DNA from: Pyrinomonadaceae bacterium
GTDB lineage: Bacteria; Acidobacteriota; Blastocatellia; Pyrinomonadales; Pyrinomonadaceae
DNA: 64,000 bases
Assembly: GCA_030841105.1 (NCBI GenBank)
Contig: JAVEDE010000026.1
Coordinates: 1-64,000 of the forward strand
Reading direction: 5' to 3'
Under the pieces are notes generated by a model that saw nothing but the letters and a program-made list of their open reading frames with translations, searched no databases and had not been told where the DNA came from. The stretch's first letter is position 1; every line of letters starts with the position of its first letter. Shown here piece by piece: positions 17,206-25,218 of this stretch. The position numbers and the translations under genes were made by a program.

Positions 17206-17247
17206 GCAATAGGATGCCGACGGCGGCGTCTGTGGCATCCATATTGC
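17206..17247 (+). promoter_or_regulatory. Strong isolated hairpin upstream of a small secreted-protein gene
   Basis: GCAAT-A-GGATGCC (17206-17218) pairs with GGCATCC-AT-ATTGC (17234-17247): 13 base pairs with a single bulge and a 15-base GC-rich loop. No T-tract follows, and the next coding start is 95 bases downstream. It could be a leader RNA structure or a transcript end processed by another route; nothing identifies a known riboswitch. Confidence 0.45.
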
Positions 17248-17341
17248 TCATATAAAGGCGGGACGAATGCGCGTCTCTCCTCTCCCTCCGATAGCGCGTC
17301 TCTGACACAATCAGAAACACGAGGAGGCCGGAAGAGAATTC

Positions 17342-17557
17342 ATGATGAAAGATTTAAAGAAAATTTTAGCGTCCGCCCTGATCCTCTCGGCGCTCGCCGT
17401 CAGTTCGCTGGCGACGGAGCCGCAGCGTGATCAGCGCGAGCCTCCGCCGAAAGACCCGAAGGTCTTCGACAAAAAGGAGAAGCCGCCGCGGGAAGAACCC
17501 CGCCGCGAGCAACGCGAGAGGCCGCGGGAAGACAAGCGGGGAAAGCCGCCGGGCTAA
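17342..17557 (+). CDS. Small secreted, highly charged protein
   Basis: 71 residues. A signal peptide (KKILASALILSALAVSSLA) is followed by ~48 residues made almost only of Pro, Arg, Lys, Glu, Asp and Gln (PPPKDPKVFDKKEKPPREEP). A GAGGAGG sits 14 bases upstream of the ATG. The mature peptide would be intrinsically disordered and exported. I do not recognise a family. The clear signal peptide and ribosome-binding region make it a real gene in my view, but it could be an untranslated low-complexity frame. Confidence 0.6.
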   Translation: MMKDLKKILASALILSALAVSSLATEPQRDQREPPPKDPKVFDKKEKPPREEPRREQRERPREDKRGKPPG

Positions 17558-17738
17558 ACTTGCCCCGCCGCTTTCAACCGTCGCGCCGCGCGCCGAAGTC
17601 CGGACGAGGACGCGCCGCACGCAAACTACTCGAACTGTTTCGACACGACTGATGCCCCCTCAACCACGTTGGCAACGCACACGCCGACGAGCTTGGGCGG
17701 GCATCAAGTTTTTTAAGAGTTCACAAGGGGACGAGAAG

Positions 17739-18407
17739 ATGAAGAACTACACACGCACGAGGCCGATCAAACTGAGCGTCGCCGCTCCGGCAATCGTCTG
17801 CGCCGTTCTGTTCGGCGGCACTCTGTTGCCGGGCGCGGGCGCGCAACGCAACTACCCGCAGCAGCAGCGTCGTGGCAGCGTCCAGCAGGTGACCGTTGAC
17901 CGTGGCACGATCAGCCGCGCGGAGTCTTACACGGGAGATCGTTTCAACTATTTCACGGAGACGCCGCGCGGCGCACGCGTCGCTGCGGTCAACCGCCCGC
18001 GCGCCGAAGCGTTGCGCGCCATTGACGAGGGGTTGGCCGATCTCTTCGCCGCTGCAAGCCGCAACAACTACCGCGCGCGTCTGAACTACGCCGACTACAT
18101 CGTCTTCATCGCACGCGCCGACCGCACGCGCGACAGCACAGGGGCTTACTCGCCCGACATGGCCTTCGACGCGGGTTCTTATGCGGGCAGCGTCTACGAC
18201 CGCGGCGGCTCGATCTACGCGGCGGGGATGGTCTCGTCCTACAATCCCGGCGCGCTCGTCGTCGCCGAACACGAACGCGACTTCGGGCGCATGGCAAATG
18301 TCGTCCGCTACGAAGGCGAGCACCTCATCCTTTATCACAACGACCGCCGCCGCTTTCAGGAAACCGCCGACCACTCGCGCGGCGGCGCGCACCCCATACT
18401 GAGATAG
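17739..18407 (+). CDS. Secreted protein of unknown function
   Basis: 222 residues from the ATG at 17739, preceded by AAGGGG eight bases upstream. The signal peptide is RPIKLSVAAPAIVCAV then LFGGTLLPGAGAQ. The mature part has a Gln-rich start (NYPQQQRRGSVQQ) and a conserved-looking core (AIDEGLADLFAAASRNNYRA, LNYADYIVFIARADRTRD, VVAEHERDFGRMANVVRYEG), ending in HLILYHNDRRRFQETADHS. No known catalytic motif. The frame extends upstream to 17427, but that stretch overlaps the previous gene and carries no signal peptide. It is convergent with the secretin-like gene, separated by an almost perfect inverted repeat. Confidence 0.75.
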   Translation: MKNYTRTRPIKLSVAAPAIVCAVLFGGTLLPGAGAQRNYPQQQRRGSVQQVTVDRGTISRAESYTGDRFNYFTETPRGARVAAVNRPRAEALRAIDEGLADLFAAASRNNYRARLNYADYIVFIARADRTRDSTGAYSPDMAFDAGSYAGSVYDRGGSIYAAGMVSSYNPGALVVAEHERDFGRMANVVRYEGEHLILYHNDRRRFQETADHSRGGAHPILR

Positions 18408-18410
18408 GTT

Positions 18411-18485
18411 AAAGGGCAAGGGGTAAAGGGAAAGGGTAGGAAGCATCAACTTGCTCCTACCCTTTCCCTTTACCCCTTGCCCTTT
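18411..18485. repeat. Purine-rich inverted repeat, member D, nearly perfect, between convergent genes
   Basis: The left arm (18411-18444) and the right arm (18453-18485) are complementary over ~33 bases with one extra base, and the loop is only ~8 bases. Core of the arm: AAAGGGCAAGGGGTAAAGGG. It lies between two convergent stop codons (18407 and 18494), so it could act as a two-way transcription end or as a shared 3' hairpin for both messages. Confidence 0.88.
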
Positions 18486-18493
18486 CCCCGTTC

Positions 18494-19306
18494 CTACCTA
18501 ATGAGTCTCGCCGTCAGCACGAGGATCAGCGCCTTGTCGCGGAGTCCGGCCGTGCCGACGACGACCTTCTCGCCGTCGCGCACGCCCACGTCGCTGCGCA
18601 CGACGGCCTTGTCGCCGTCCTTGCCGTTAATCCCGAAAGTGAAGTTGCCGAGTTGCACGGTCGTGACCCCGGCCGGGTTGGTGTTCAGCGTGAGCGAGTT
18701 GGCCTGAAAGCTGTAGTAGAAGTCGCGCGGCGCGCTATCGCCCGCGAGTGTCAACTGCGCCACGCCCTCGCCCTGAATGATGCCGAGCGAGTAGTCCGGG
18801 CGATCCTTCGCGCGCTGAATGATCGAAGTCAGCAGGTGATAACTTTTGAAGTTGAGCGTCGTCTGCAACTGTGTGACGACATCGCGCAGATCAGCCGGGT
18901 ATTGATTCGACGCGTTCGACGCGTTCGACGCGATGAGCACGTGCATGCGGAGTTCGATTTCGGGGCGCGGCGGTTCGGGCGTGTCGAGCCGTTTGAGTGC
19001 TTCCTCCACGGACGCGATGTTTTCGGGGAAGTCGCGCACGGTGATCGTCTTGAAGAGACGGTTGGCGGAGAGTTGCGCGCCCCTATGGCCGCTCGTCAGC
19101 AGCCGCAGCACCGACATGAGTGCGTCCGGGTCGCGGTACTTCACCTCGAACACGCGATTTTTGAAACTCATGTGCGTGACGCTGTTGTCCTGCGGCGCGG
19201 GCTGCGTCGTGCTCGCCTCCTGCGCGTTGGCGACAGGGGCGAGAGCGCAGAACGCCAGCGCGCACGCGGCGACGAGTCTGATGATCTTGAGTTTGAACGA
19301 ATACAT
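18494..19306 (-). CDS. Secreted protein with secretin N-domain-like region
   Basis: 270 residues with GGAG eight bases before the ATG and a signal peptide (IIRLVAACALAFCALAPVANA-Q). Residues ~50-105 (NRVFEVKYRDPDALMSVLRL, then LSANRLFKTITVRDFPENIA, then SVEEALKRLDTP) match the short beta-alpha N-domain (NolW/N1) seen in type II/IV secretins and FecA-type signalling domains. The rest (IELRMHVLIASNASNASNQY, YSFQANSLTLNTNPAGV, VVGTAGLRDKALILVLTARL) is a beta-rich tail, but the full pore domain of a secretin is missing at this length. It is the third gene of the sigma/anti-sigma operon. Ser-Asn-Ala triplets come from a local 9-base duplication. Confidence 0.75.
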   Translation of the reverse strand: MYSFKLKIIRLVAACALAFCALAPVANAQEASTTQPAPQDNSVTHMSFKNRVFEVKYRDPDALMSVLRLLTSGHRGAQLSANRLFKTITVRDFPENIASVEEALKRLDTPEPPRPEIELRMHVLIASNASNASNQYPADLRDVVTQLQTTLNFKSYHLLTSIIQRAKDRPDYSLGIIQGEGVAQLTLAGDSAPRDFYYSFQANSLTLNTNPAGVTTVQLGNFTFGINGKDGDKAVVRSDVGVRDGEKVVVGTAGLRDKALILVLTARLIR

Positions 19307-19346
19307 GAAATCTCTCCTGTTTACTGTCGGGCTGAATTCTGAACTT

Positions 19347-20213
19347 TTACTTCAACGGCCGCGCCGTCTCTTCCGCGATGGGCGACAACCAGATGATGCG
19401 TATGTTGGGGTCGGACGTTTGAATCTCGATGCGCGAGACTTCCGGCGCGGCCGTCGTCTGCTCGCTACTGTTACTCGCGCCCGTAGCGGCCGACGCTTCC
19501 GCGTTCGCCTGCGCCGCCGCTGCGGCGACCATCGTCGCGGGCAGATTCCGCACGGTGGTCGAAGGCGCGCGGCTCGTCATATGCAGACCCGGCGACGATC
19601 CGTTTCGTGCGGTCTCGACCTTCGCGTCAGACTTCGGGAGCGACGACTTGCCAGCACGCTTTCCAGTGTTCACTGTCACGCGCGCGAACTCTTTCAACGG
19701 ACGCGGAAGAGTTGTCTGATCATCGCCGTCCGGTCGCGTCGCTTGTGGAGTCTTGATCGCCGTCGGAGTCTTGATCATGGCCGCCGTGGGCGTCGGCCGT
19801 TCGTCATTTACGGTGGCGATCATTCTTTGTCGTATGTCGTCTTCCGACGCACGGCGCGTGTAGCTGTGGAGCGCGGCGGCGACGCAGAGCAAGGCCAGCG
19901 ACGCGGCGTAGGCGTAGCGCGCGGCGAAGAGTGCGGGCGCGCGGCGCGACGCGGGCGGCGCGAGCCGCGTGCGGCGGTCGTGCGTGATGCGTGCGAGCAC
20001 GTTGCTTCTGATCTCTTCGTAGAACGCGTCGTCGAACTCTTCGGGGAGCGTGGCCGCGTGCAACAGTTCGCGGCTCGCGCGGTATTCGTCGGCGGCGTGG
20101 CGACACCTGTCACACGCCGCCAGATGACGTTCGACGGCGCGCGCGCGGCGGCGTCCCTTGAGATCGTCCGCGACGTGTAGCGGCAGAAACTTTTCGACGC
20201 GTGTGCATTTCAT
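19347..20213 (-). CDS. Anti-sigma factor with zinc-finger (ZAS-like) N-terminus
   Basis: 288 residues. The N-terminal zinc-binding anti-sigma motif is Cys3, then HLAACDRC (His30, Cys34, Cys37). One transmembrane helix is near ARYAYAASLALLCVAAAL (~residues 97-115). The periplasmic part is Thr/Pro/Ala-rich, with a conserved-looking C-terminus EVSRIEIQTSDPNIRIIWLS. It should hold the sigma factor encoded four bases upstream at the membrane and release it on an envelope signal. The signal cannot be read from sequence. Confidence 0.87.
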   Translation of the reverse strand: MKCTRVEKFLPLHVADDLKGRRRARAVERHLAACDRCRHAADEYRASRELLHAATLPEEFDDAFYEEIRSNVLARITHDRRTRLAPPASRRAPALFAARYAYAASLALLCVAAALHSYTRRASEDDIRQRMIATVNDERPTPTAAMIKTPTAIKTPQATRPDGDDQTTLPRPLKEFARVTVNTGKRAGKSSLPKSDAKVETARNGSSPGLHMTSRAPSTTVRNLPATMVAAAAAQANAEASAATGASNSSEQTTAAPEVSRIEIQTSDPNIRIIWLSPIAEETARPLK

Positions 20214-20217
20214 AGTC

Positions 20218-20892
20218 TTAAACTTGTCGCCCTCCCTGTCGGCGCAGCAAGCGTTCGCAGTGGAGCTTGAGCTTGGCGCGCGCCGAACTGATCTGCGAGC
20301 GGACGGTGACGGGGCGCGAACGCAGCACGCGCGCCACCTCTTCGGTCGTCAAGCCTTCGAGGTCGCGCAGGACGAGCGCGGCGCGCTCCTTCTCCGGCAG
20401 CGTCTCAAGCGCGCTCATCAACAGCACACGCTGCTGCGCGCGGATGGCGTTCTCTTCCGCGTTCGTCTCGATTGAGGCGGCTTCCGGCGCGGCGCGTTCG
20501 TCCATGCCGGGGCGCGGGGCAAACTGCGAGTTGTCAACGCGCGCCCCGCGTTTGCGCGCGGCGTCGCGGCAGACGTTGATCGTGATGCGGTAGAGCCAGC
20601 CGTTGAAGTCCTGTTCGGGCTTGTAGCGGTCGAGATATTTGTAGACGCGCAGGAAGACTTCTTGCGCGGCGTCGCGCGCGTCCTCGCGGTCGCCGAGCAT
20701 GCGCCACGCGACGGCGACCACCTTGCGCTCCGTCTCCAACATGATCCGCTCGAAGGCGGCGGCGTCGCCGGAGCGGGCGCGTGCGACGAGGAGCGCGAAA
20801 TGCTCCCGGCCTTCCTCTCTCTGTCCGGCGTGCGGCGCGCGTGCGTCGCCAGCCGCCATCATCGCCGCGAAGTGTGCTGTCTCGGTTGACAT
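20218..20892 (-). CDS. ECF-type RNA polymerase sigma factor
   Basis: 224 residues from the ATG at 20890-20892 (GAGAGAG upstream). Region 2: FALLVARARSGDAAAFERIM, EVFLRVYKYLDRYKPEQDFN, GWLYRITINVCRDAARKRG. A ~45-residue acidic linker follows. Region 4: LMSALETLPEKERAALVLRD, LEGLTTEEVARVLRSRPVTV, RSQISSARAKLKL. This is the SigE/RpoE-like ECF layout. It is followed by its likely anti-sigma factor and a secretin-like exported protein, so an envelope- or secretion-linked regulon is a fair inference. A longer frame to 20928 is possible. Confidence 0.93.
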   Translation of the reverse strand: MSTETAHFAAMMAAGDARAPHAGQREEGREHFALLVARARSGDAAAFERIMLETERKVVAVAWRMLGDREDARDAAQEVFLRVYKYLDRYKPEQDFNGWLYRITINVCRDAARKRGARVDNSQFAPRPGMDERAAPEAASIETNAEENAIRAQQRVLLMSALETLPEKERAALVLRDLEGLTTEEVARVLRSRPVTVRSQISSARAKLKLHCERLLRRQGGRQV

Positions 20893-21195
20893 CAAATAAA
20901 CTCTCTCGCTCGCGCGCCTGTCACACATCTCTCACTACCCCGCGGCGCGCGAAAGCGTTGATAAAAATTTCCGGCGAGACTGACACGCCGGACGGCGCGG
21001 CTTTGTTCCAACGGATCGCGCGAGCGGAGGACGGGGCGGGCGACGGACGCGAAAATGGGTTGACGAGCGCGCGGCAAACTACTACAAGTGAAGTTCGCGC
21101 TGGCGGCGCGCGTCCGAACGGAACTGCCGCACGCGCGCCGCCCGAAGCCTTACCACACACGCGCACAGAGAAGGGTTCAGTCGAGAGCTAAAGAC
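20893..21195. other. Divergent intergenic region between the sigma factor and ROK genes
   Basis: About 300 bases that should hold both promoters. A 6-bp hairpin CCGGCG/CGCCGG lies at 20971-20991 beside an AT-rich stretch (TTGATAAAAATTT). No convincing -35/-10 pair or ECF-type GGAAC box was found on either strand. The ROK frame is open back to 21088 but without conservation-like features. Confidence 0.4.
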
Positions 21196-22392
21196 ATGCG
21201 TCGCATTGATCTGAAAAAAGCGCAGGTCGCGCGTTCGAGCACGATCCGCGGCATCAACCGGCAGATCGTGCTCAACTACGTGCGCGACCGCGAGCCGATC
21301 TCGCGCGCCGAGATCGCGCGCGAGACGGCCTTGCAGCGTTCGACCATCTCGACCATCGTCGAGGAGTTGAAGTCGGGCGGGCTGATCGAAGAGATCGGCG
21401 AGGGCGAATCCACGGGCGGGCGCAGGCCGACGCTGCTACGTCTGCGCGCGGCGGGCGCGATGGCGATCGGCGTTGACATCACGCCCACCTGCACCACGAT
21501 TGCGACGAGCGATCTGGCCGGGCGCGTCCTCGAACGCGAAGACTTCCCGCACATCGAACAGCCGGAGCAGTTGTACGCGCGCGTCATCGAGAGCGTGCGC
21601 AAGTTTGCGTCGAAGGCGGGCGAGCGGAAGATCGAGGGCGTCGGCGTCAGCCTGCCCGGCTTGGTTGACCCCGACAACGGGCGCGCGATCTACATCCCCT
21701 GGTTCGAGTGGCGCGACTGGCCGGTGGCCGCCGAGATCGCAAGCGCGACCGGACTCGACGTGATCATAGACAACGACGCGAACGCGGCGGCGCTGGCCGC
21801 GCTCTGGTTCGGGCGACAGGAGTTGCGCGAGGCGCGCGACTTCATCATGGTGCTCGTCGCCGAAGGCATCGGCACGGGGATCGTCGTGGACGGTCAAATC
21901 TATCGCGGGCAGCGCGGCGGCGCGGGCGAGTTCGGTCACATGATCGTGGGCGAGCGCGGCCCCGTCGCCTGCTCGTGCGGCAATCACGATTGCTGGGAGG
22001 CGTTCGCTTCGGGGCGCGCGGCGGTGGCGCGTTACCTGCAAGAAGGCGGCGACGCCGACGGCGGCCGGATTGATTTCGCGCAGGTGGTTGACCGCGCCCT
22101 CTCCGGCGAGACGCGCGCCATCCACGCGCTCACCGAGACGGCACATTACCTCGGCATCGGCATCTCTAACTTGATCGTCGGACTCAGCCCGGAGGCGGTC
22201 GTCGTCGGCGGCCCCATCGCGCGCGCGTGGCCGCTCGTCGGCGACGCTCTCAGCGAAACCATCCAGCGCAGCGTCCGCCGCGGTCTCCCCTCCGCGCTCA
22301 TCATGCCTTCCGTCCTCGGCGATCACCCCACGCTGATGGGCGCGGTCAGCCTCGTCCTCGCGCGCAAGTTCGCCTCCATCACGGCGGCGTAA
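21196..22392 (+). CDS. ROK-family transcriptional regulator (sugar-responsive repressor)
   Basis: 398 residues from the ATG at 21196. Residues ~20-80 are a winged helix-turn-helix (LNYVRDREPISRAEIARETA, LQRSTISTIVEELKSGGLIE, ESTGGRRPTLLRL). The ROK domain follows: IGVDITPTCTTIATSDLAG, GVGVSLPGLVDPDNGRAIY, DNDANAAALAALWFG, GTGIVVDGQIYRGQRGGAGE, and the zinc-binding cluster GHMIVGERGPVACSCGNHDC. This is the NagC/XylR-like repressor layout, not a stand-alone glucokinase. No sugar genes are adjacent; the nearest sugar-uptake systems are >15 kb away in this window, so the ligand and targets are unknown. The stop codon lies inside the first unit of a 21-bp repeat array. Confidence 0.9.
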   Translation: MRRIDLKKAQVARSSTIRGINRQIVLNYVRDREPISRAEIARETALQRSTISTIVEELKSGGLIEEIGEGESTGGRRPTLLRLRAAGAMAIGVDITPTCTTIATSDLAGRVLEREDFPHIEQPEQLYARVIESVRKFASKAGERKIEGVGVSLPGLVDPDNGRAIYIPWFEWRDWPVAAEIASATGLDVIIDNDANAAALAALWFGRQELREARDFIMVLVAEGIGTGIVVDGQIYRGQRGGAGEFGHMIVGERGPVACSCGNHDCWEAFASGRAAVARYLQEGGDADGGRIDFAQVVDRALSGETRAIHALTETAHYLGIGISNLIVGLSPEAVVVGGPIARAWPLVGDALSETIQRSVRRGLPSALIMPSVLGDHPTLMGAVSLVLARKFASITAA

Positions 22393-22640
22393 TGCCATTC
22401 CCTCATGTCGTAATAGCATTCCGACGCGACGTAATGTTATTACGCCTCGTTGTTATGACTTTACACCTGTCGGTTATGGCATTACGTCGCACGGTAATGG
22501 CATAACGACGCGACGTAATAACGTTACGAGTCGTGGTAATGCCATTACCGTGCGACGTAATGCCATAACAGCGTAACGTAATGCCATAACGGCGTGACGT
22601 AACAGCATTACCGAGCGTCGTTATGGCGTTGTCGCGCGCC
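22389..22640. repeat. Array of 12 tandem 21-bp units, each with a GTAATGNCATTAC-like palindrome
   Basis: Twelve contiguous units of exactly 21 bases run from 22389 to 22640. Each opens with a 13-base, mostly palindromic block (consensus GTAATGCCATTAC; variants GTAATGGCATAAC, GTTATGGCATTAC, GTAATAACGTTAC), followed by an 8-base GC-rich spacer such as CGTGCGAC, GACGCGAC or GTCGCACG, which is itself often a partial reverse complement of its neighbours. The outer units are more diverged. The first unit contains the stop codon of the ROK gene and the last ends 27 bases before the stop of the convergent GNAT gene. Exact two-helical-turn spacing would place all palindromes on one DNA face. Confidence 0.92.
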
Positions 22641-22666
22641 CACGTTGTTAATCGTTGCCGGGAACG

Positions 22667-23113
22667 CTATAGCCACTTCGTCAGCAGGTAGCGGTCGTGG
22701 TCGCGGAAGCCCGCGCGCCGGTACAGCCCCAGAGCGCGTTTGTTCCCCCGCTCAACTTCGAGATGCAACGTGGCGATGCCTTCGCCCCGGCAGACCTCAG
22801 CGGCAAACTCTATGCTCGCTTTCCCGATCCCGTGGCCGCGAAAATTCTCGCGCAGGTAGAGTTCGTCAACGAAGGCGTCGCGCCCGTGAAATTCGAGGCT
22901 GAAGCCGAACGTGACGACGAGATAACCGGCCGTCTCCGCGTCCACGCGGATCAAGTGGACGACGCCGAACCTCGCGTCGCTCAAAATTTGCCGCAAAGCG
23001 ACGCGCGCCGCCGCCTCTTCAAAAGCGATGTGGTCATACGCGTAAAACTCCCGCATCAACTCGACGAGTTGATCTGCGTCCGACTCTCCGGCGCGGGTGA
23101 AGACGGGGTTCAT
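22667..23113 (-). CDS. GNAT-family N-acetyltransferase
   Basis: 148 residues covering a complete GNAT fold. The start is NPVFTRAGESDADQLVELM, beta-4 is AFVDELYLRENFRG, the acetyl-CoA-binding motif A is FRGHGIGKASIEFAAEV (R-x-x-G-x-G), and motif B is LHLEVERGNKRALGLYRRAG. It transfers an acetyl group from acetyl-CoA to an unknown amine. It is convergent with the ROK gene across the 21-bp array, which suggests no shared regulation. Confidence 0.87.
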   Translation of the reverse strand: MNPVFTRAGESDADQLVELMREFYAYDHIAFEEAAARVALRQILSDARFGVVHLIRVDAETAGYLVVTFGFSLEFHGRDAFVDELYLRENFRGHGIGKASIEFAAEVCRGEGIATLHLEVERGNKRALGLYRRAGFRDHDRYLLTKWL

Positions 23114-23192
23114 AGTGTTCCTCTATCGAAGAATATTTTCGTTGAAGAATGATTGACGGGTGAAATGAATTAGCGCCGACGCGGACGCATCA

Positions 23193-25079
23193 CTACTTCG
23201 CGCCTTTGCCCTGCGTGATCGTGACGGTGCGATCAACGCCCGTGATGCTGACAGTTTCGAGCGTGCCGTCAGGCCAACGCACTTCGAGCTTGTCCACTTT
23301 GGTTGACGCGCCGAGGCCGACGTGCAGGCACGGATCGTTTTGCGAGGCGAAGCCCGCGCCGCTCACAAGGTCGAGCCGACGGCGGATTGCGCCTGCGGTC
23401 GCATAGACGATTGCGCCCGTCGCATCGCGCGGGCTGCGCTTCGACGGGTCGCCGACGAGGCGGACGGCGAGCCAGTGGTGCTTCGCGTCCGAGACGTTGC
23501 GGAGGAGGGCGGGCGCGGCGTCCATGTTGTTGACGACGGCGTCGAGCCGACCGTCGCCGTCGAAGTCTGCGACGGCGAGGCCGCGCGCGGTGTAGGCGTT
23601 CGCAAGGCCGCTGCCCGGCGCGGCCGCGACGCGCTCGAAGACGCGCTCGCTCACGCCCCCTTGTAGCTGCGTGCCCCGCAGGCTCTCGACGTTGCGGAAC
23701 AGGAGCGGCTGCTGCGCCCAACTCGTGCCCCATTGATAATTGTCAACTGACGGGTAGACGTGGCCGTTGGCGACGAGCACGTCCTTCCAGCCGTCGTTGT
23801 CGTAGTCGAGAAAGGTAGTGCCCCAACCGAGGAAGGGGATGGTCGTCTCGCCGTGCCCGGCCTGAAACGTCACGTCGGTGAAGCTGCCTTCGCCGTCGTT
23901 GTGATAGAGCGTGTTCGAGTCGTCGGAGAAGTTGGTGACGTAGAAGTCAACGCGCCCGTCGTTGTCGTAGTCGCCGACGCCGAGACCCATCCCGGCCTGC
24001 TCGCGCCCGTTCTCATTCAAGGCGACGCCCGACTCGTAACCGACCTCTTCAAACTTGCCGCCGCCCTTGTTCAGATAAAGTTGGTTGGGCGTCGAGTCGT
24101 TGACGACGATCAGATCGAGCAGGTCGTCGTCGTTGGCGTGGACGAAGGCGGACGCGAAGCCGTAGTAGCCCTGCGGGTCGTGCGTGCCGGTCTGCTTGCT
24201 CACGTCCTCAAACGTGCCGTCGGCTTTTTGATGATAGAGCGTGTCGCTCTCGCCCTTGAGACCGCGCGGGCCGCACATGACGGGCGCGCCGCGAAACTGG
24301 CAGAAGTTCTGCCCGATTGCGCCGGGCTTGCCCGCGTCCGCGGGACTCGCCGGAAGGTTCTTCAAGTCGAACTGGACATAGCCGGGGACGAAGAGATCGA
24401 GACGGCCGTCGCGGTCGTAGTCGCCGAAGGTCGCGCCGGTTGACCAACCCTTGCGCGCGACGCCGAGTTTCTCCGCCGCGTCGGTGAACGTGCCGTCGCC
24501 GTTGTTGCGGTAGAGACGCGACACGCCGTAGTTCGAGACGTAGAGATCGGGGCGGCCGTCGTTGTCGTAGTCGCCGACGGCGACGCCCATGCCCCAGCGT
24601 TCGTTGGCGACGCCCGCCTTGTCCGTCACGTCCTCGAATTTCCAGTTGCCCAAATTCCGGTAGAGCGCGGCGCGGGGGGCGCGCTCTTTGCCCGCGAGCG
24701 CGGCGAAGGTCGAGCCGTTGAGCAGGTAGATATCCGGGCGGCCGTCCGCATCGTAATCGAAGACGGCGACGCCGCCCGAAGGCGTGTCCAGAATGTAATC
24801 TTTCGCCGCGCTGCCGGAGCGATGTCGGAAGGCTGCGAGCGCGGTCTTAGCTGTCACGTCTTCGTAGACGAGCGGGGCTTTCGCATCCGTAATACCCACG
24901 GTGCGCTTCGTCGTGTAGGTGCGCGCCTCGCCCGTGGCATTGCCGCCCATGCCCTGCGGCTGTGGCGGTATCGTCTGCGCGACGGACAATGCGGGAAGCA
25001 TAAGCGACGGCAGCAGCAGGCCGAACGCGAACGCACGCCGGAGCGCGGCGCGGTCTCGCGCGGAAATTTTATGGAGCAT
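23193..25079 (-). CDS. Secreted CRTAC1-family protein (FG-GAP/VCBS repeats with ASPIC/UnbV domain)
   Basis: About 628 residues from the ATG at 25077-25079 (AGAAAGAC upstream; a GTG six codons earlier is possible). Signal peptide: LRRAFAFGLLLPSLMLPALS. At least six FG-GAP-like Ca-binding repeats with D-x-D-x-D-G cores follow (FDYDADGRPDIYLLNGSTF, VGDYDNDGRPDLYVSNYG, GDYDRDGRLDLFVPGYVQF, GDYDNDGRVDFYVTNFS, LDYDNDGWKDVLVANGHVYP, ADFDGDGRLDAVVNN). The C-terminus is ASPIC/UnbV (WLAVRLVGDPSKRSPRDATG, LDLVSGAGFASQNDPCLHVG, VEVRWPDG-like VDKLEVRWPDGTLETV). It is probably an exported beta-propeller; no enzymatic role is established. It is paralogous to the next gene. Confidence 0.9.
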   Translation of the reverse strand: MLHKISARDRAALRRAFAFGLLLPSLMLPALSVAQTIPPQPQGMGGNATGEARTYTTKRTVGITDAKAPLVYEDVTAKTALAAFRHRSGSAAKDYILDTPSGGVAVFDYDADGRPDIYLLNGSTFAALAGKERAPRAALYRNLGNWKFEDVTDKAGVANERWGMGVAVGDYDNDGRPDLYVSNYGVSRLYRNNGDGTFTDAAEKLGVARKGWSTGATFGDYDRDGRLDLFVPGYVQFDLKNLPASPADAGKPGAIGQNFCQFRGAPVMCGPRGLKGESDTLYHQKADGTFEDVSKQTGTHDPQGYYGFASAFVHANDDDLLDLIVVNDSTPNQLYLNKGGGKFEEVGYESGVALNENGREQAGMGLGVGDYDNDGRVDFYVTNFSDDSNTLYHNDGEGSFTDVTFQAGHGETTIPFLGWGTTFLDYDNDGWKDVLVANGHVYPSVDNYQWGTSWAQQPLLFRNVESLRGTQLQGGVSERVFERVAAAPGSGLANAYTARGLAVADFDGDGRLDAVVNNMDAAPALLRNVSDAKHHWLAVRLVGDPSKRSPRDATGAIVYATAGAIRRRLDLVSGAGFASQNDPCLHVGLGASTKVDKLEVRWPDGTLETVSITGVDRTVTITQGKGAK

Positions 25080-25177
25080 TAAATGTCTTTCTGGCACAAC
25101 GGAAGTTCAAGCGTGGTTCGGTGTCGGCGTTTGAAGGAACAACATAACGAGTCGCCCGCAGGGCTGTCAAAGCGGCG

Positions 25178-25218
25178 ACGATCATGAAGCGCGTCGCGGC
25201 ACGATCACGAAGCGCGTC
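25178..25218. repeat. Two-copy 23-bp tandem duplication at a stop codon
   Basis: ACGATCATGAAGCGCGTC (25178-25195) and ACGATCACGAAGCGCGTC (25201-25218) differ at one base. The second copy overlaps the stop codon of the CRTAC1 gene that ends at 25217. Confidence 0.75.

Noticed and set aside
21196-22392. Naming the ROK protein XylR, regulator of the xylFGH operon
   Set aside because: The helix-turn-helix and ROK domains fit, but the operon is 38 kb away and no shared operator was found.
22389-22640. CRISPR array
   Set aside because: The units are contiguous 21-mers without unique spacers of ~30 bases, and no cas gene is in the window.
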